Shown: positions 38,597 to 45,820, counted from the first letter of the stretch. The stretch: 64,000 nt of DNA from Thalassotalea marina (GCF_014656435.1 NZ_BNCK01000002.1:613475-677474), one strand, 5' to 3'. Made by a program: numbers and translations. Notes: a model not told the origin generated them from the letters alone.

Positions 38597-39555
38597 CAAT
38601 CCTCCCAATGGTCACCGAAGACATCAGCGGCAATACGGTGAATGGCTTCTCGTTGCTCCAACTCAGCACGAGCCGTCAAAGACCGAACCAGTGCATACTC
38701 CACTGCGTTAGGAGCGCCTTTAAAAGCAAGTGTTAACTTTGCCCAGCGCACCAAGGTCCGAGTGGACATAGTGATACTAAGCTCAGCACCACCATCCGCG
38801 CCCCCAATAAAAAGACGACGGATGTCACCAGCCACTTTCACCATTTTTTGGCGAAAGACTTCTGGCAAGCCAGGCGCAACGTTCTCCAGAATGGCTTCCT
38901 CTACAGAAGGCTCTGCATAGGTCGCTTCGATGATTCTAAAGCGATCAAGAAAAGCCAAATTCTGTTGGAGCACACCTTGATACAAGCCCGTTTGGTCACC
39001 GCTGCCCGCACTGTTGCCGGTTGCGATAAAACGAAACTTGGTATGTGGCATGATGATCTCTCCGCCATTTTGTGCGATGACCAACGGGGCACCTTCCAAA
39101 ATGTCATTGAGCCCAGCCAGTTCAGCAGGCTCAGCAAGATCCATTTCATTAATGATCAGCAAATGGCCATGCTTTACAGCCAGTGCCAGCGGTCCATACA
39201 CAAAGGTCATGTTGCCATTAACCAGCGTGTGGTGACCGATAAGATCGGACAACTCCAATCGACCGTGCGCAGTAATTTGCTGAACAGGCCAATTCAATCG
39301 AGAAGCAACTTGGCAAATTAGCGAGGTCTTACCGCATCCAGTGGGGCCTGTAATATACAAACCGTCACCGTCTGGGTTAGACAAAAACGCCAATACGTCA
39401 CGTAAGTCTTCTTTTCTAAAAACATACTCGTCCTTGCGAACGGGAATGTTTGGATGGGTAGTGTCGGCACTAAATCCTTCCAGAACGAAAGCATCAGGAG
39501 CCGGGACATTAAACGCTTGATTCACTTGAACCAAAAATGGAGATTGTTCAGTCAT
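38596..39555 (-). CDS. CobS/MoxR-like AAA+ ATPase
   Basis: A 319-aa AAA+ protein of the MoxR/CobS group. Walker A 'GPTGCGKTSLI' is near residue 70, Walker B 'LLIINEMDLAEPAEL' near 135, and sensor-1 'FRFIATGNSAG' near 175. With the VWA protein encoded downstream it forms a chaperone-like pair. The start is ATG 39555; an upstream in-frame start at 39672 would run through the leader hairpins. Confidence 0.9.
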   Translation of the reverse strand: MTEQSPFLVQVNQAFNVPAPDAFVLEGFSADTTHPNIPVRKDEYVFRKEDLRDVLAFLSNPDGDGLYITGPTGCGKTSLICQVASRLNWPVQQITAHGRLELSDLIGHHTLVNGNMTFVYGPLALAVKHGHLLIINEMDLAEPAELAGLNDILEGAPLVIAQNGGEIIMPHTKFRFIATGNSAGSGDQTGLYQGVLQQNLAFLDRFRIIEATYAEPSVEEAILENVAPGLPEVFRQKMVKVAGDIRRLFIGGADGGAELSITMSTRTLVRWAKLTLAFKGAPNAVEYALVRSLTARAELEQREAIHRIAADVFGDHWED

Positions 39556-39561
39556 GGTAAA

Positions 39562-39617
39562 CCTCATCAGTTTTGACGAGGCCCCATGCCCCAACAGGGA
39601 ATGAAGTCCCCGTCGGG
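39562..39617 (-). promoter_or_regulatory. tandem-hairpin leader before the CobS-like gene
   Basis: Distal CCCGACGGGGA / TCCCTGTTGGG (39590-39617); proximal CCTCGTC / GATGAGG (39562-39581) with the ribosome site GAGG in the 3' arm, seven bases before ATG. Confidence 0.85.
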
Positions 39618-39737
39618 TAGTGTGTTGATTGTGGTATGGCTGTGTATGTAAGAGTTCAGCTCGCTCTATCATTCGTATCCAGCATTGGCTACGAGTGAAA
39701 CTGCTTTCTGATGCACTCCATATGAGCGCATTAGAAA

Positions 39738-39755
39738 GGAGCCGAAATCGGCTCC
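39738..39755 (-). terminator. partial terminator between exo and the CobS-like gene
   Basis: GGAGCCGA TT TCGGCTCC, a perfect 8-bp stem, lies 10 nt past the exo stop and is followed on the minus strand by TTTCT. The T-run is short, so it may attenuate rather than fully stop the operon transcript. Confidence 0.6.
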
Positions 39756-39764
39756 AAGTGAACG

Positions 39765-40781
39765 TTAAAAATAAAATGAGCTCGGCGAGTCACCTGGCAG
39801 AACCAAGTTCTCTTGCTCAAGGCTGATTTTGATTGGTGTTTCAACGGGCTGCTCTGGCTTATTGGTGCTGATGCGCAACCGCTCTTGTGGCGCTTTTCGG
39901 TAAGCAGCTAAAACCTTTTCGTCCAGCTCGCCTAATTTATCGGTGGCCAATTGCTTATAGTCCACCGTACCCGCCATCATGTAGCGGCTGAGTTTGACCC
40001 CAGCATAATCCGCATGAGCGTAGTTACCCATCATAGCGACCAATTTCGACTGAGCTTCTCGCATTTCCTCTTTCAAAGATTTAATGTGATTTTCCAGTCG
40101 GACCACTTCGGCATGTGCTGAGCAATACTGTCGAGACAGCGATGTCCAACGGTATTGGGCTTCACCCTTAGGAACAAAACAATCTTGCTCAGGGCATTTT
40201 GACGGTTCTTTTTTGGTCTGTACTAACTCCCAAAACTGAAGCGCTGTTTCTTGCAATTCAGTTAAGAACGCCGCGTCTCGTTGTATTTCAAACTCAATCA
40301 GTTGATCCTCAAAATAGAATACCAACCAACCACGCGTGCTATTGGCGACCAGTATTTGATGCTGTACTTGCACCCAATACAACTGGTACGCCTCGCTTTG
40401 TTCTCGATGAGCTTGCACATCCTCAAAAACTGACTGGCAAGGACATTTCAGTTCAACGGGCTCGCCCGCATCGTTGATGCCATCAAAGCTGGCTCGAAAG
40501 ATTGCGTTATGATCGGCTTCTGCACATAACGGCAGAAGAAAGTCATTATGCGCATTTTCAAATGCTCGCCTTGCTTGAGGCTCCAACCGTATACCGCGAA
40601 GCACATTTGGATTATTCGACAGGTCTTCCGGTAATACGAATCCAGTTTTTTCTGCCCATAATCGCCAAGGTGTTTTGTAGGGTGAACGCCCCATAATAAT
40701 TGGGGCTTCAGATGCCGTAACCCCTGCAATGCGCCACTGGTGCCATGCAGGAGTACGTTGTGATAGGTCGATAACCTTCAT
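39765..40781 (-). CDS. exo: lambda-Exo/YqaJ-type recombination exonuclease Exo
   Basis: A 338-aa PD-(D/E)xK nuclease of the YqaJ viral recombinase family. It opens 'RTPAWHQWRIAGVTASEAPII' (residues ~9-29), with active-site acidic residues in 'SFDGINDAGEPVELKCP' near 105-120 (D...ExK). In SXT the Exo-Bet pair performs Red-like recombination that diversifies ICEs. The C-terminal tail reads SSFYF, shared in type with two other proteins of the operon. Confidence 0.93.
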   Translation of the reverse strand: MKVIDLSQRTPAWHQWRIAGVTASEAPIIMGRSPYKTPWRLWAEKTGFVLPEDLSNNPNVLRGIRLEPQARRAFENAHNDFLLPLCAEADHNAIFRASFDGINDAGEPVELKCPCQSVFEDVQAHREQSEAYQLYWVQVQHQILVANSTRGWLVFYFEDQLIEFEIQRDAAFLTELQETALQFWELVQTKKEPSKCPEQDCFVPKGEAQYRWTSLSRQYCSAHAEVVRLENHIKSLKEEMREAQSKLVAMMGNYAHADYAGVKLSRYMMAGTVDYKQLATDKLGELDEKVLAAYRKAPQERLRISTNKPEQPVETPIKISLEQENLVLPGDSPSSFYF

Positions 40782-40786
40782 ATTGC

Positions 40787-40833
40787 CTCCTTTGAAGGGA
40801 GACTCCCCCGAAGGAGAGAACTCCCCTTCAGGG
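40787..40833 (-). promoter_or_regulatory. tandem-hairpin leader before exo
   Basis: Distal CCC-GAAGGGGAG / CTCTCCTTC-GGG (40806-40833); proximal CTCC / GGAG (40787-40801) with the ribosome site AAGGAGG in the 3' arm. Confidence 0.85.
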
Positions 40834-40841
40834 TTAAGTGG

Positions 40842-40985
40842 TTACTTTGCAGCTTGTGCTAACGCTGTTTGGTGCTGAACAACACTTGCTTGAAGCGAAT
40901 CAATTGCCGTTTTACCGGCTTGAATCGAACCTACGACAAGGGCAACAACCAATACCAAGCGAAAAAGTGAGGCTGATTTAGTCAT
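40842..40985 (-). CDS. 47-aa small membrane or secreted protein
   Basis: A short reading frame between bet and exo: ATG at 40985, stop at 40842-40844. The peptide starts MTKSASLFRLVLVVALVVGS, a positively charged start followed by a hydrophobic helix (residues 8-22), then a Gln/Ala-rich tail. It has its own full tandem-hairpin leader, as the large genes of the operon do, with GGAG eight bases before the ATG. That is strong evidence for a real gene. Function unknown. Confidence 0.75.
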   Translation of the reverse strand: MTKSASLFRLVLVVALVVGSIQAGKTAIDSLQASVVQHQTALAQAAK

Positions 40986-41044
40986 GGAAGATCTCCAAAA
41001 AAAGACGAGACCTTCCCCCTGACGGGAGAATAATCCCGCCAGGG
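40986..41044 (-). promoter_or_regulatory. tandem-hairpin leader before the 47-aa gene
   Basis: Distal CCCTG-CGGGA / TCCCG-CAGGG (41017-41044); proximal 10-bp stem GGAAGGTCTC / GAGATCTTCC with one G-U pair (40986-41016), ribosome site GGAG at the base of the 3' arm and the stem directly abutting ATG. Confidence 0.9.
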
Positions 41045-41066
41045 TTAGTAAAATGAATGCGTGGCT

Positions 41067-41885
41067 CTAAGAAGCTAAAGGCTGTGTGAGCGCTTTGGCT
41101 GCTTGTTGCTGTGCATTAAATATTTCTTGTTTCGCAAACGTCAGTTCAACACCTTGAAAATGTTCATTGGCATATTCCAATGTACTATTCCAAGCGTTTG
41201 AAGCTTCCGCCCGCTCGATAAGCTTGTAAACAAGCCCTCGGGTTCGATCATCAACTTGCTCGGGTGGAATCACCGATGGCTCAACAACGTGTGTTGCTTG
41301 GCCTTCGATAATTCGCTCCGCTTCGTCTTGATCGAAAATTCCCACAAAGCCAAACGCAATGCGGGAACACTGGATCATGGATTTATGTCTTAGCATTCGC
41401 TTAGTGTGCGTCTGCCATGGACCATCTACCCGGTAAGGGCCATTTTTGCCGTTACCTTCAAAAGGCGGTCGATAGACTTCATCCAGATACTCAGTGATTT
41501 TGACTGGGTGCGAACGGTCGCGCCGATAGATGATGCATTCCATCCATTCAGGGCATTCTTTCGCGCCATCCAGTGAGACTTTGTTTTCTGAAGTCTTAAA
41601 CTCCATGCCATCAAACTGGTCGTGTTGATTGATGATGCGAGACCATCCATCGACACCTACCACTGGAATAATTCCAGCTTGTTTATCAGGGAACGCAAAA
41701 ATCTCTTTGGTGAAAGGGTTCAAGCCGTACTGATCTGCAACCACCAAGAGCGCCATCATCTGCTCATTGGTCGGTGCACTACCGTCACGTTGCTTGAATG
41801 CTGTTGCTTTTAGGGTATCGAACAATTTGTTTGGATCGACACTAAAGCGCTCAGCAAAGCGTTGGATTAGCTTTGGTTTTTCCAT
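41067..41885 (-). CDS. bet: single-strand annealing protein Bet
   Basis: A 272-aa RecT/Bet-family annealing protein ('FNKLFDTLKATAFKQ'-type opening near residue 20; 'LLVVADQYGLNPFTKEIFAF' near 47-66; 'MLRHKSMIQCSRIAFGFVGI' near 165). It anneals complementary single strands made by Exo. I start at ATG 41885, six bases after GGAG; the in-frame TTG at 41900 lies inside the leader hairpin. Confidence 0.95.
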   Translation of the reverse strand: MEKPKLIQRFAERFSVDPNKLFDTLKATAFKQRDGSAPTNEQMMALLVVADQYGLNPFTKEIFAFPDKQAGIIPVVGVDGWSRIINQHDQFDGMEFKTSENKVSLDGAKECPEWMECIIYRRDRSHPVKITEYLDEVYRPPFEGNGKNGPYRVDGPWQTHTKRMLRHKSMIQCSRIAFGFVGIFDQDEAERIIEGQATHVVEPSVIPPEQVDDRTRGLVYKLIERAEASNAWNSTLEYANEHFQGVELTFAKQEIFNAQQQAAKALTQPLAS

Positions 41886-41889
41886 TATG

Positions 41890-41945
41890 GACTCCGACAA
41901 TCAAAGTGGGAGTCTGCCCCTGACGGGAAAGTACTCCCGGCTGGG
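41890..41945 (-). promoter_or_regulatory. tandem-hairpin leader before bet
   Basis: Distal CCC-CGGGA / TCCCG-GGG (41918-41945); proximal GACTCC / GGAGTC (41890-41914), with the ribosome site GGAG in the 3' arm. Confidence 0.88.
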
Positions 41946-41964
41946 TTAAAGCGTTTTTGCTCGG

Positions 41965-42384
41965 TTAAAAATCTGGTTCAGGATAAGTTTGTGCCCAATT
42001 AGCTTGGGAGCTCGCATCATCCGCCGGTGATGGCTCAGATGCTTTGTTCACACTATCAAGAAGCAGAAACTCGTCCGCGTCCACTTCGGTCAATCGATGC
42101 TTAATGCCATCTTTCTCCCATGAACGCGTGCGCTGAGGCCCTTGAACAAAAAGCTTCGCTCCCTTTTGGATTAAATCTTTTGCTCTTAGCCCTAACTTAA
42201 ATCCACCACGATCTCGAAAAACGACCCGATGCCATTCCGTATGCTCTTTGAGCTCATTGGATTGACGGTCGCGCCATTTCTCAGAAGTGGCCAGTGAAAT
42301 ACTGGTCACTAAATCACCTGATGGATAGGCTCGTGTCTCTGGCTCAGCGCCAACGTAGCCTATGAGTGTTACTTGGTTTTTCAT
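41965..42384 (-). CDS. ssb: single-stranded DNA-binding protein
   Basis: A 139-aa SSB: OB fold at residues 1-105 ('NQVTLIGYVGAEPETR' at the start, 'EWHRVVF' near 50), a short polar linker and an acidic C-terminal tip ending EPDF, a shortened form of the usual DDIPF partner-binding tail. It protects the transferred strand and cooperates with Bet/Exo. Only 15 nt separate it from the upstream gene, so it lacks the hairpin leader found at its neighbours. Confidence 0.95.
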   Translation of the reverse strand: MKNQVTLIGYVGAEPETRAYPSGDLVTSISLATSEKWRDRQSNELKEHTEWHRVVFRDRGGFKLGLRAKDLIQKGAKLFVQGPQRTRSWEKDGIKHRLTEVDADEFLLLDSVNKASEPSPADDASSQANWAQTYPEPDF

Positions 42385-42399
42385 GATGTTCTCCTCGTC

Positions 42400-42726
42400 T
42401 TAGTTGAACTCTGTGCACACAGTCGCTTCTACCCGGCTGGGCAAAGAAGACTGACGACGCAGATAGGTTGGTATTTCGAGTAAAGCCATGTCGTACTGAT
42501 GTGGCTCTTTGTAAAACGCAGATGTCAAACGGGGCATACCAGGAGCTTTAGGCACTGCCATTGGACGACGTTTTGGTGTTGGTGTGAGCAATCGCTTGAT
42601 TTGAGTAAGTACAAATCGAAACGGACGCACGCTTTGACGAGCAAGCAATCGCAAAAGCGACCAGCTCAGTTTTGCTAGCAACATAATGCCCGCGATTTGG
42701 ATAATAAATCCGAAGATATATTCCAT
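42400..42726 (-). CDS. small membrane-anchored ICE protein
   Basis: A 108-aa protein with an N-terminal transmembrane segment (residues 3-25, 'YIFGFIIQIAGIMLLAKLSW') and a basic, Pro-rich cytoplasmic part. It is the first gene of the ssb-bet-exo operon. ATG 42726 has GGAG six bases upstream in the hairpin; an ATG at 42738 overlaps that GGAG and is unlikely. Function unknown. Confidence 0.65.
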   Translation of the reverse strand: MEYIFGFIIQIAGIMLLAKLSWSLLRLLARQSVRPFRFVLTQIKRLLTPTPKRRPMAVPKAPGMPRLTSAFYKEPHQYDMALLEIPTYLRRQSSLPSRVEATVCTEFN

Positions 42727-42727
42727 T

Positions 42728-42790
42728 GGTGACTCCATAATTTGGTTTTGAAGGAGTCACCCCCAACTGGGGAAAACTCCCCCAGTTGGG
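42728..42790 (-). promoter_or_regulatory. tandem-hairpin leader at the head of the ssb operon
   Basis: The clearest example: distal perfect 11-bp stem CCCAACTGGGG / CCCCAGTTGGG (42762-42790) and proximal perfect 9-bp stem GGTGACTCC / GGAGTCACC (42728-42761), with the ribosome site GGAG in the 3' arm. Confidence 0.92.
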
Positions 42791-43093
42791 TGGTGAAAAG
42801 GCGAACCGTAAGGAACGCATGGTTGAGCATGTAAGAACATGCAGGCTATTTGTTTAAGGAGGCTAGCTACCTCTTAGTACCACTGAGAATACTCAGCGGC
42901 GGGCTTCCTTTGAGCTCATGCTCTCAGGCGCAGATATCACTGAAACAGATCAGCAATATTTGATAGTCAGTGTAACCGTCTTATCCAGACAGGATAGTCA
43001 GAAAGATGCTCAATTCTTCCACCTAGCTGAAAGGCCATTACCTCACAGAGGATTAGTCTAGGGACTGATTATTGTCATATCAGGAGCAAACTT
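42791..43093. promoter_or_regulatory. divergent regulatory region, possible structured leader
   Basis: A 303-bp gene-free region between the ssb operon and the DUF1845-type gene. It holds small hairpins: GCATGT/ACATGC at 42827-42842, and CTGAG/CTCAG with a 4-nt loop near 42890-42910. Promoters for both directions must be here; no consensus -10/-35 pair stands out, as expected if activation needs SetCD. It could also be a long 5' leader RNA of the ssb operon. Confidence 0.5.
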
Positions 43094-43696
43094 ATGGCCC
43101 AAGCAAAACCCAGTTACTCAAAACCCATCTTTGAACAATCATTCACAATTAATAGCTTACAGGCGCAACGTGTCGTTGACCGTGTTTTTAGACGGACGGT
43201 CAGTGCGCTTTACGGAATCGATGTCATCCTGCGCATCATTGGCGATGAGAACGAAATTGATGACGTGGAACAGATCATTAGCCAGTTGATCGAGGATTGC
43301 GCTAAGGCGGTAGACAACGAACAATCTCGTTTGGACAAATTGATGGAGTCCAACGGCATCGATGAAGTACCTGACTACACCGACCCGATTACCTTCAACG
43401 CTAAAATCAGCTCGCCTCAGGTTGGCCAGTTTGTCGGCTTAGTTCGCAAACTCGATGCATTGATGATTTCAATGGACACACTTTGGTTATCTAGCGTGCT
43501 TAGCAACAAACAACGTGTTGATGGCAACTACGCATGGCAACAGCGCATTATCAAACTGGCTCGACGCATAATTGATATCGAAATTCGAGCACGAAAATCA
43601 GCCCAAGCTAAGGGTAAAGAAGCAGAAGTTGAGCAAGCTGTGCCTTCAACCGATGACGATATCACTGAAGAGGAAACAGATACCCCCGCCAACTAG
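43094..43696 (+). CDS. DUF1845-type protein (s063-like, AcaB-like)
   Basis: A 200-aa protein at the position of SXT s063, which marks one side of the traN hotspot. It resembles the DUF1845 family, found in SXT/R391 ICEs and IncC plasmids; the IncC member AcaB has been described as a DNA-binding transfer regulator, so a regulatory role is plausible. Helices cover residues 20-90 and 100-165; the tail is acidic. A ribosome site AGGAG precedes ATG 43094. Confidence 0.65.
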   Translation: MAQAKPSYSKPIFEQSFTINSLQAQRVVDRVFRRTVSALYGIDVILRIIGDENEIDDVEQIISQLIEDCAKAVDNEQSRLDKLMESNGIDEVPDYTDPITFNAKISSPQVGQFVGLVRKLDALMISMDTLWLSSVLSNKQRVDGNYAWQQRIIKLARRIIDIEIRARKSAQAKGKEAEVEQAVPSTDDDITEEETDTPAN

Positions 43697-43826
43697 CCAA
43701 CTGGGCTCCCATCAACCAGCCCCTCTCGAAGGGGCTCTTCTAAATTGCAGTTGTGGACTTTGTAAAACAGTTTTGGACAGAAATGAGTTAGAGCCGACCA
43801 ACGGCTCTGTGCCATTTGCGGACGTT

Positions 43827-43940
43827 GTTAACGCCTAGGTCACATGCTGCGCAAACTAAGGCACGAAGAGTTTGCTAAACTGCCGAAGGCAGAGCAAACC
43901 GAGTGACGTGTTAGCAGTCATGTGCACCGACTTGTTAGAT
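43827..43940 (-). repeat. attC recombination site of the arr cassette
   Basis: On the minus strand it opens ATCTAACAAG, where TAA is the arr stop codon, and closes GGCGTTAAC. The ends pair (TAAC/GTTA, GGT/ACC, CACAT/ATGTG, CTGC/GCAG), leaving a long imperfect hairpin of about 110 nt with a central CTGCC TTC GGCAG stem. Stop codon in the first core site and G-TT crossover site in the last are hallmarks of integron cassettes. Confidence 0.82.
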
Positions 43941-44431
43941 TTCATTTAAAGAGTTAATGCCCTGTTCATGTAGTTTATTTAAACCATCTTTCATTGCTTT
44001 AACTTGCTCTATTGAATGACCCTGCCAGCTTGATACTTCACCTACAACTTTAAATGAATGGATTGAACGATATGACATAGTTGGATTCCCTGGGAACTTT
44101 CTATCCGTTAGGTCAGGATCATTTTCAATTGGACCTGTTGGCTCAACCAAATAAATTCTTTCGCGACCATTACCTAGGGCAAGCTCTGCTCCCCAAATGG
44201 CAGCATCTAGTGTAGCTGTCAAAAATATATACTTAGCCTTATTATTTTGTCCAAAATTTGAATTAAACCCTGTTTCTATAAGATCTCCCAATTTAAGATC
44301 TGCTTTGGTTCCATGAAAAAACGTTTGAGAAAAAGGTTTTGCATTTTTTTGGGCATTCTCAGTCATATCTTTTTTCCTAGTTATGGTTTTTATACTAAAT
44401 ATTGCGAAATTATAGCTAACATGAAATCTAA
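43832..44431 (-). mobile_element. solitary integron gene cassette carrying arr
   Basis: On the minus strand the cassette runs from the crossover G-TTAGAT (44432-44426) upstream of arr to the crossover in GGCGTTAAC at the end of the attC site. It is about 600 bp and carries one gene. No integron integrase or attI is visible nearby, so the cassette was probably integrated outside an integron or carried in as part of a larger insertion. Confidence 0.72.
43935..44366 (-). CDS. arr: rifampin ADP-ribosyltransferase Arr
   Basis: A 143-aa enzyme that ADP-ribosylates rifampin and so inactivates it. The family motifs are clear: 'FFHGTKADLKLGD' at residues ~16-28, 'AAIWGAELAL' near 56, and 'NDPDLTDRKFPGNPTMSYR' near 80-98. 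It is slightly shorter than Arr-2 (150 aa), mostly at the N terminus. Its stop codon lies inside the attC site. The start at 44366 has AGGAAAAAAG upstream. The gene's composition is more A+T-rich than the ICE backbone. Confidence 0.93.
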   Translation of the reverse strand: MTENAQKNAKPFSQTFFHGTKADLKLGDLIETGFNSNFGQNNKAKYIFLTATLDAAIWGAELALGNGRERIYLVEPTGPIENDPDLTDRKFPGNPTMSYRSIHSFKVVGEVSSWQGHSIEQVKAMKDGLNKLHEQGINSLNEI

Positions 44432-44433
44432 CG

Positions 44434-44740
44434 TTTTAGTATTTATTTACACATGAGTGTAAATAAATCATTTGTTGAACGGACGGCGACTTGTGAATCA
44501 CTGTATTGGAATCATTTATGCTAATGGAATTTGCTTTTTTAAGCCTGAGGATGATTGATGACGTTATCCGATTTATCTTCATCATTGCATTCCATTGTCA
44601 CTGTCGTTCAGTCGATTAATGGTCTTAATTTACGTTACTTTTCTGGTTAATTGCAAGTGTATTTTTTACACACGCAAGCGCCAGTCTATCAGGCGGCATT
44701 CAGTCTAATATTTGCGTAAATGGTTTGACGTCATCATTGT
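44434..44740. other. non-coding stretch between the arr cassette and the IS91-like transposase
   Basis: No gene seen. It contains a perfect 12-bp inverted repeat ATTTATTTACAC / GTGTAAATAAAT (44441-44468), a GAAC tetranucleotide at 44477-44480 that fits the IS91-family rule for the origin end, and a GTGTA/TACAC hairpin near 44657-44672. The right part is probably the oriIS end of the transposon. Confidence 0.5.
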
Positions 44741-45817
44741 TTAACTTGAATCCAATCCTCTTATCTGTTGCGTTAAGGGGAGCACGATAGCGACGAATAT
44801 CAATTGCCCTTGATGGCAGTGCGAGCAAACCCAATGCAGTTTGGTTTCCACGTTATCCATGGCGATTTTATCGGTTAAATCACGGCACTGTGCTCGAATG
44901 AGGGGGATGCGCTTGTTACGACAAGCATTGGCTAAAAAGCCATAATGGCGAATACGCATAAAGCCTTTAGGCAGGACATGTTGTAAATAGCGCCGAATGA
45001 ACTCATCCATACTTAAGGTCATGAATTTGGTTTTATTGTTGTCACGATAATCCTTGTAACGAAAGCGCACACGACTGGCGTTATAGTTCACTAATCGTGA
45101 TTCAGATAAGGCACCTTTGCGGGTATAACGTGCAAGATAGTGCAAGAGTTGATGTGGGTAGACACAGGCTTTGCTGTACACGCACCAAGTGGCGGGTAAT
45201 GACGGTAGCGCTATGGATTGTGCCTTGAGTGCCGCTATCATTTTACCTCGAAACACAGTGGATAAAGCCTTAACAGGATAGAGATAACCTTTAGTGATAG
45301 GTTGCCACTGCGATTGTCGATTGAGGCTACCTGCGGGGATTAAACAATGCACATGAATATGTTGGCTGAGGTTTTGCCCCCAAGTATGCAACACACAAGT
45401 CATGCCGAGTTGACCCTGATGACGATGGGCAGCGAATGTCATGAGTGTTTGCCAAAGGCTCTTAAATAAACAGTGATAAAGCACGTTAGGTGCATAGTGT
45501 GCGATTAGGTTAAGTTCATGCGGTAAGGTAAACACTAAGTGAAAGTAAGGGCAAGGTAGCAGTGACATCGCTTGTTTGGCAATCCAAGCTTGCGTGGCTT
45601 GTCCTTGGCAGCGAGGACAATGCCGGTCTCTGCAACTACAACTAAATTGCTCCTCATGACCACACTGGTCACAACGCCACTGTTGATAACCGAGTTGTCC
45701 TGTTCTACACGCCAAGATATGTGCACACACTTGATATTGTTGACGGGTTAATCGGTGCTGTTGTTGGTAATGCGGTAATCCTTGGCTGAGAATATCCGCC
45801 AGATGAAGCGGTGGCAT
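44741..45817 (-). CDS. IS91-family HUH transposase (Y2 type)
   Basis: A 358-aa rolling-circle transposase. The N-terminal zinc-binding region 'CDQCGHEEQFSCSCRDRHCP' is at residues ~49-68; the HUH metal site is 'HIHVHCLIPAG' near 150; the paired Tyr of the Y2 site lies in 'YLARYTRKG' near 230. It nicks and transfers single strands from oriIS. The length is shorter than IS91 TnpA (~426 aa) but normal for the branch that carries a separate integrase gene. Confidence 0.93.
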   Translation of the reverse strand: MPPLHLADILSQGLPHYQQQHRLTRQQYQVCAHILACRTGQLGYQQWRCDQCGHEEQFSCSCRDRHCPRCQGQATQAWIAKQAMSLLPCPYFHLVFTLPHELNLIAHYAPNVLYHCLFKSLWQTLMTFAAHRHQGQLGMTCVLHTWGQNLSQHIHVHCLIPAGSLNRQSQWQPITKGYLYPVKALSTVFRGKMIAALKAQSIALPSLPATWCVYSKACVYPHQLLHYLARYTRKGALSESRLVNYNASRVRFRYKDYRDNNKTKFMTLSMDEFIRRYLQHVLPKGFMRIRHYGFLANACRNKRIPLIRAQCRDLTDKIAMDNVETKLHWVCSHCHQGQLIFVAIVLPLTQQIRGLDSS

Positions 45818-45820
45818 GCG

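Noticed and set aside
43572-43838. 88-aa frame on the plus strand ending at the attC edge
   Set aside because: Its first part is a shifted frame of the DUF1845-type gene; the rest has no ribosome site of its own. The region may be hotspot remnant DNA.
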